From: Coenobita brevimanus
Lineage: Eukaryota > Arthropoda > Malacostraca > Decapoda > Coenobitidae
Length of the DNA stretch: 64,000 nt
Assembly (NCBI GenBank): GCA_032717465.1
Contig: CM064732.1
Location: 33,655,001 to 33,719,000, forward strand
Reading direction: 5' to 3'
In this document: piece by piece, positions 61,792 through 64,000 of the stretch
Layout of the letters: every line of letters starts with the position of its first letter
Numbering within the stretch: the first letter of the stretch is position 1
Notes under the pieces: model-generated
Database searches by the model: none
Seen by the model: only the letters and a program-made list of their open reading frames with translations
What the model was told of the DNA's origin: nothing
Program-made: the position numbers and the translations under genes

Positions 61792-62028
61792 GCAAACAAA
61801 CAACATCATCATCATCATCATTGCCTCTGTTCTCTACCCATAAATGGATAGGTTAAGGTCATTTCGTCTCATTTTACTTCCTATTATATTTCTTGTTTTT
61901 TCACACCTTTCATAACATAATTTACTTTCTCTTTTGGCCTTCGCCTCTTCATATTTTTTTCTGGCATCCCTTATTGCCTTCTTTGTTTTCCTACATCTGA
62001 ATATTCTATTACGAGTAATCTTCCCCCA

Positions 62029-62030
<2 letters not shown>
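61792..62030 (-). other. unassigned, with basic open stretch
   Basis: Minus strand 62030-61834 reads ITRNRIFRCRKTKKAIRDAR, KKYEEAKAKRESKLCYERCE and a stop. Lys/Arg/Glu-rich and reminiscent of the linker between endonuclease and RT in LINE proteins, but too short to assign. Confidence 0.3.
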
Positions 62031-62099
<69 letters not shown>

Positions 62100-62119
62100 A
62101 CACACACACACACACACAC

Positions 62120-62168
<49 letters not shown>

Positions 62169-62208
62169 TATATATAAATATATATAGATATATATATATA
62201 TATATATA
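62031..62208. repeat. (TC)n, (CA)n, (CATA)n, (TA)n compound array
   Basis: TC 62031-62094, CA 62100-62120, CATA to about 62131, TA to 62207 with AGATATA interruptions. Confidence 0.95.
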
Positions 62209-62600
62209 TGAGCCTCTGTGGAACAGTGGTAAAGTGTGCGTTTTCGTACACTGAAGAACGAGGGTTCGCGCCCCGCCAGGGTAATAAACTTTGGGAGCGT
62301 TCTTCAGACCACGTACTGCACTGGCGGACACAAGGGGTGCTGTGGTTGAACCAGTGTCGCATACTATAAAGTATGCTTGCACCCAGTCGGCTTGTGTGGG
62401 CCGATTACACTTGGTTCACAGACTACATACACATCCAAAGCTACTCCAACACTACAATTACACTTACAAGCACTTCTCACCCTACATACAATCTCTACTA
62501 GACAGCCTAAGCCACTTGGTAGAGATATATTGTCTGTATCGTCCCCACTTCAGTTGGGATAGGCCGGTCCTGCAGTGAACGCACAAACGGCTGATGAGTT
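62209..62600 (+). mobile_element. tRNA-derived SINE (family C), copy 2
   Basis: Head GAGCCTCTGTGGAACAGTGG, TAAAGTGTGCG, B-box-like GGTTCGCGCCC (62273-62283), GGTGCTGTGGTTGAACCAGT, GGCTTGTGTGGGCCGATTAC, GATAGGCCGGTCCTGCAGTG and end GGCTGATGAG. About 390 bp, longer than a usual SINE. Its 5' end sits on a TA array, like copy 1. Its tail meets the tail of a minus-strand RTE fragment. Confidence 0.82.
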
Positions 62601-62851
62601 GAGATATATTGCCAGACGCCTTAATCCCGCAAGGGGTGGCCACAAACAAATCGCCTCCATGTCGCCTTGTCCCCCTCCATATCACTGCCCTGCTCCCAGC
62701 CCACACCCCTCGCTCTCATATACCTCTCCACTCCATCTCTCCAACTCATCCTTGGCCTCCCCCTCCCGCACCCCCAACCATCTCACTCACATACACTCAC
62801 CTTGTCGGTCTCTCGCTCTCTGTCCTCTCCATATGGTCAAACCATCTCAAT
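62601..62851 (-). mobile_element. RTE-like LINE, 3' end fragment
   Basis: Minus strand: TGAGATGGTTTGACCATATG (from the protein end LRW-HHM-R), GAGAGCGAGAGACCGACAAG, GGGGGACAAGGCGACATGGA, CCCTTGCGGGATTAAGGCGT, CTGGCAATATATCTC. Same 3' end as 58890-59580. Only the last 250 bp are left. Confidence 0.75.
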
Positions 62852-62852
62852 A

Positions 62853-63165
62853 GGCGGTGGCTCAACCGGTAGAGATGTGGCCTGCATTCCTAACGGACTT
62901 CGGTTCAAATCCCCTTTGGGGCAGGGAACAGTTTATGGATTGAAATTTCATTAAAAAAGTAGACTTTACTGATTTACCAGAAGACCCGTCGGCATATCGT
63001 AAAAAATCCCCCCTAATACCACTACACCAGTCCTGTATGAGACAGTCATAACACGTATTGAATATGGACGGTGGGTGTTAGCGCCGAATTGGTGACATGT
63101 GGAGATGTAGGAGGACAACTGGGCCCTGGGGATAGGCCCTGAAGCCCTTGCCCTGAGTCCGAGAC
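62853..63165 (+). mobile_element. tRNA-derived SINE (family A), copy 2
   Basis: Matches 54693-55048 through head (GGCGGTGGCTCAACCGGTAG), B-box-like GGTTCAAATCC, GGGGCAGGGAACAGTTTATG, CCTGTATGAGACAG, AATATGGACGGTGGGTGTTA and GAAGCCCTTGCCCTGAGTCC. The tail is a TA array instead of A17, and GCTGCTGCCCCCGAGATA of copy 1 is missing. Confidence 0.82.

Positions 63166-63169
<4 letters not shown>

Positions 63170-63231
<62 letters not shown>
63170..63231. repeat. (TA)n array
   Basis: Pure TA between SINE A and repeat D. Confidence 0.95.
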
Positions 63232-63234
<3 letters not shown>

Positions 63235-64000
63235 CTGTGTTGTTTGTTCGTTTGTCCATCAATCACACCCAAACCAAGGACCAGAGACCCCTAGACCCAT
63301 ATACATTCTGAATCAGGGTGACCCAAGGGTGGTTTTAGGGGGGTCATAATTCATATCTGGGTCATTTGAGGTCACTGGTTCAATGTTCTCCTTTTTGGCC
63401 TGGACAGCGCTGGGTACACCTGCAACTCAATGCTAGGCATGAAGACTCACATGACCTCCAGTTCTGACGTAGGCTATGTGAGGTTGACCTCCAAGGTCAT
63501 TTGAGGTCGCTGGTGGAGGTCATTTGAGGTCACCGGTAATACACGCTCGAACAACTTGACCAAGAAGCCCAATTTTCGGCATGGAGACTCACATGATCTC
63601 CAGTTCCTACCAAGGTTATGTGAGGTTGACCTCAGAGGTCAGTTGAGGTCACCAGTCAGAGTTCATTTAAGGTCATCTATAACATTAACAGGTGCGCATA
63701 AATACTGTGCATTAGTCTGCGAAAGCTGGAATACAAAGTTCCTGGACCTCTTATAATTCCTCTTCAAAAGCATAAGACGTACACACACTCAAAAAAGTAT
63801 CGTCACACCTTCTGGATGATACAAACTGACACCACGAATGAAATGTGTGAAAACATCCTTCCCTCAACCCTCCCAAGACAGCTGGATTGTTCAGTATGAA
63901 ACTCATCGGACCCCCCTGTAACGATAATTTGAGAGTGTGTACATGGTCTTTCTTGAGTAGAAAGAAAGACTGAACTAGAAGAAATAGGAACACAACTGTT
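63232..64000 (+). repeat. dispersed repeat D, copy 2, carrying a MITE
   Basis: Starts GAGCTGTGTTGTTTGTTCGT right after the TA array and matches 17235-17710. Longer than copy 1 because the middle AGGTCA-bearing segment is present about three times (63359-63374, 63494-63532, 63636-63676) and because of the insertion at 63780-63941. Continues beyond the window. Confidence 0.75.
63780..63941. mobile_element. small TA-flanked MITE
   Basis: TA at 63780-63781 and 63940-63941. The ends CACACACTCAAAAAAGTATC and, inward from the right, CACACTCTCAAATTATCGT are inverted repeats that continue to ATCGT. 158 bp, no coding potential. A TA target and short inverted ends fit Tc1/mariner-type MITEs. Copy 1 of repeat D lacks it. 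Confidence 0.75.

Overview
The window looks like intergenic or intronic DNA from an arthropod, most probably a decapod crustacean. I base this on three things: very dense dinucleotide and tetranucleotide arrays (TA, GA, CA/GT, GATA), several tRNA-derived SINE families, and LINE families whose protein signatures I recognise from crab and shrimp genomes. The species call is inference. I found no intact host gene, no rRNA, no functional tRNA and no CRISPR. One assembly gap (100 N) lies at 49855-49954.

The coding signal is nearly all transposon-derived. The best-preserved element is an I/Nimb-type LINE (49955-53821, +) with endonuclease, reverse transcriptase, RNase H, a Cys-rich tail and a poly(A) end; it is broken by one frameshift in a T run. 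The other LINEs are more decayed: a CR1/L2-like copy with ORF1, endonuclease and RT (31675-35690, +), two Jockey-like copies (22788-23810 and 36601-39440, both -), an RT carboxy-terminal fragment (13338-13754, -) and a series of RTE-like fragments (17812-18415, 21693-22690, 49300-49620, 58312-58446, 58890-59580, 60390-60860, 62601-62851). DNA transposons include a probably full-length dead piggyBac (27928-30988, -), a piggyBac-type non-autonomous element (3553-5503), a mariner 3' end (1-379), hAT-like remnants, a Tigger-like helix-turn-helix fragment and a small TA-flanked MITE (63780-63941).

Layout: 0-1.4 kb is a SINE cluster. 3-13.3 kb holds dispersed repeats with two internal duplications. 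16.5-24.4 kb is a chain of TA arrays joining TE fragments. 25-31 kb holds Tigger and piggyBac remains. 31-39.5 kb holds two long LINEs. 40-48.7 kb is mostly degenerate tandem repeats (about 200 bp units, purine-rich units, GT arrays, a 40-bp minisatellite). 49-55 kb holds the I-type LINE, an unexplained open frame and a SINE nested inside another repeat. 56-60 kb holds a duplicated segment, a decayed member of a conserved invertebrate protein family and a tandem repeat split by an RTE insertion. 62-64 kb is a patchwork of SINEs with a nested MITE.

The most informative observations are two natural empty-site comparisons. In each, one copy of a repeat carries a transposon and the other copy in this window does not (3553-5503 against about 5655; 63780-63941 against about 17620). 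Others are AGGTCA half-sites spaced as direct repeats inside a dispersed repeat, repeated coincidence of TA arrays with TE ends, and an approximately 130-codon open frame that ends exactly at the poly(A) end of the I-type LINE. All identifications are from reading translated motifs; no database search was run.
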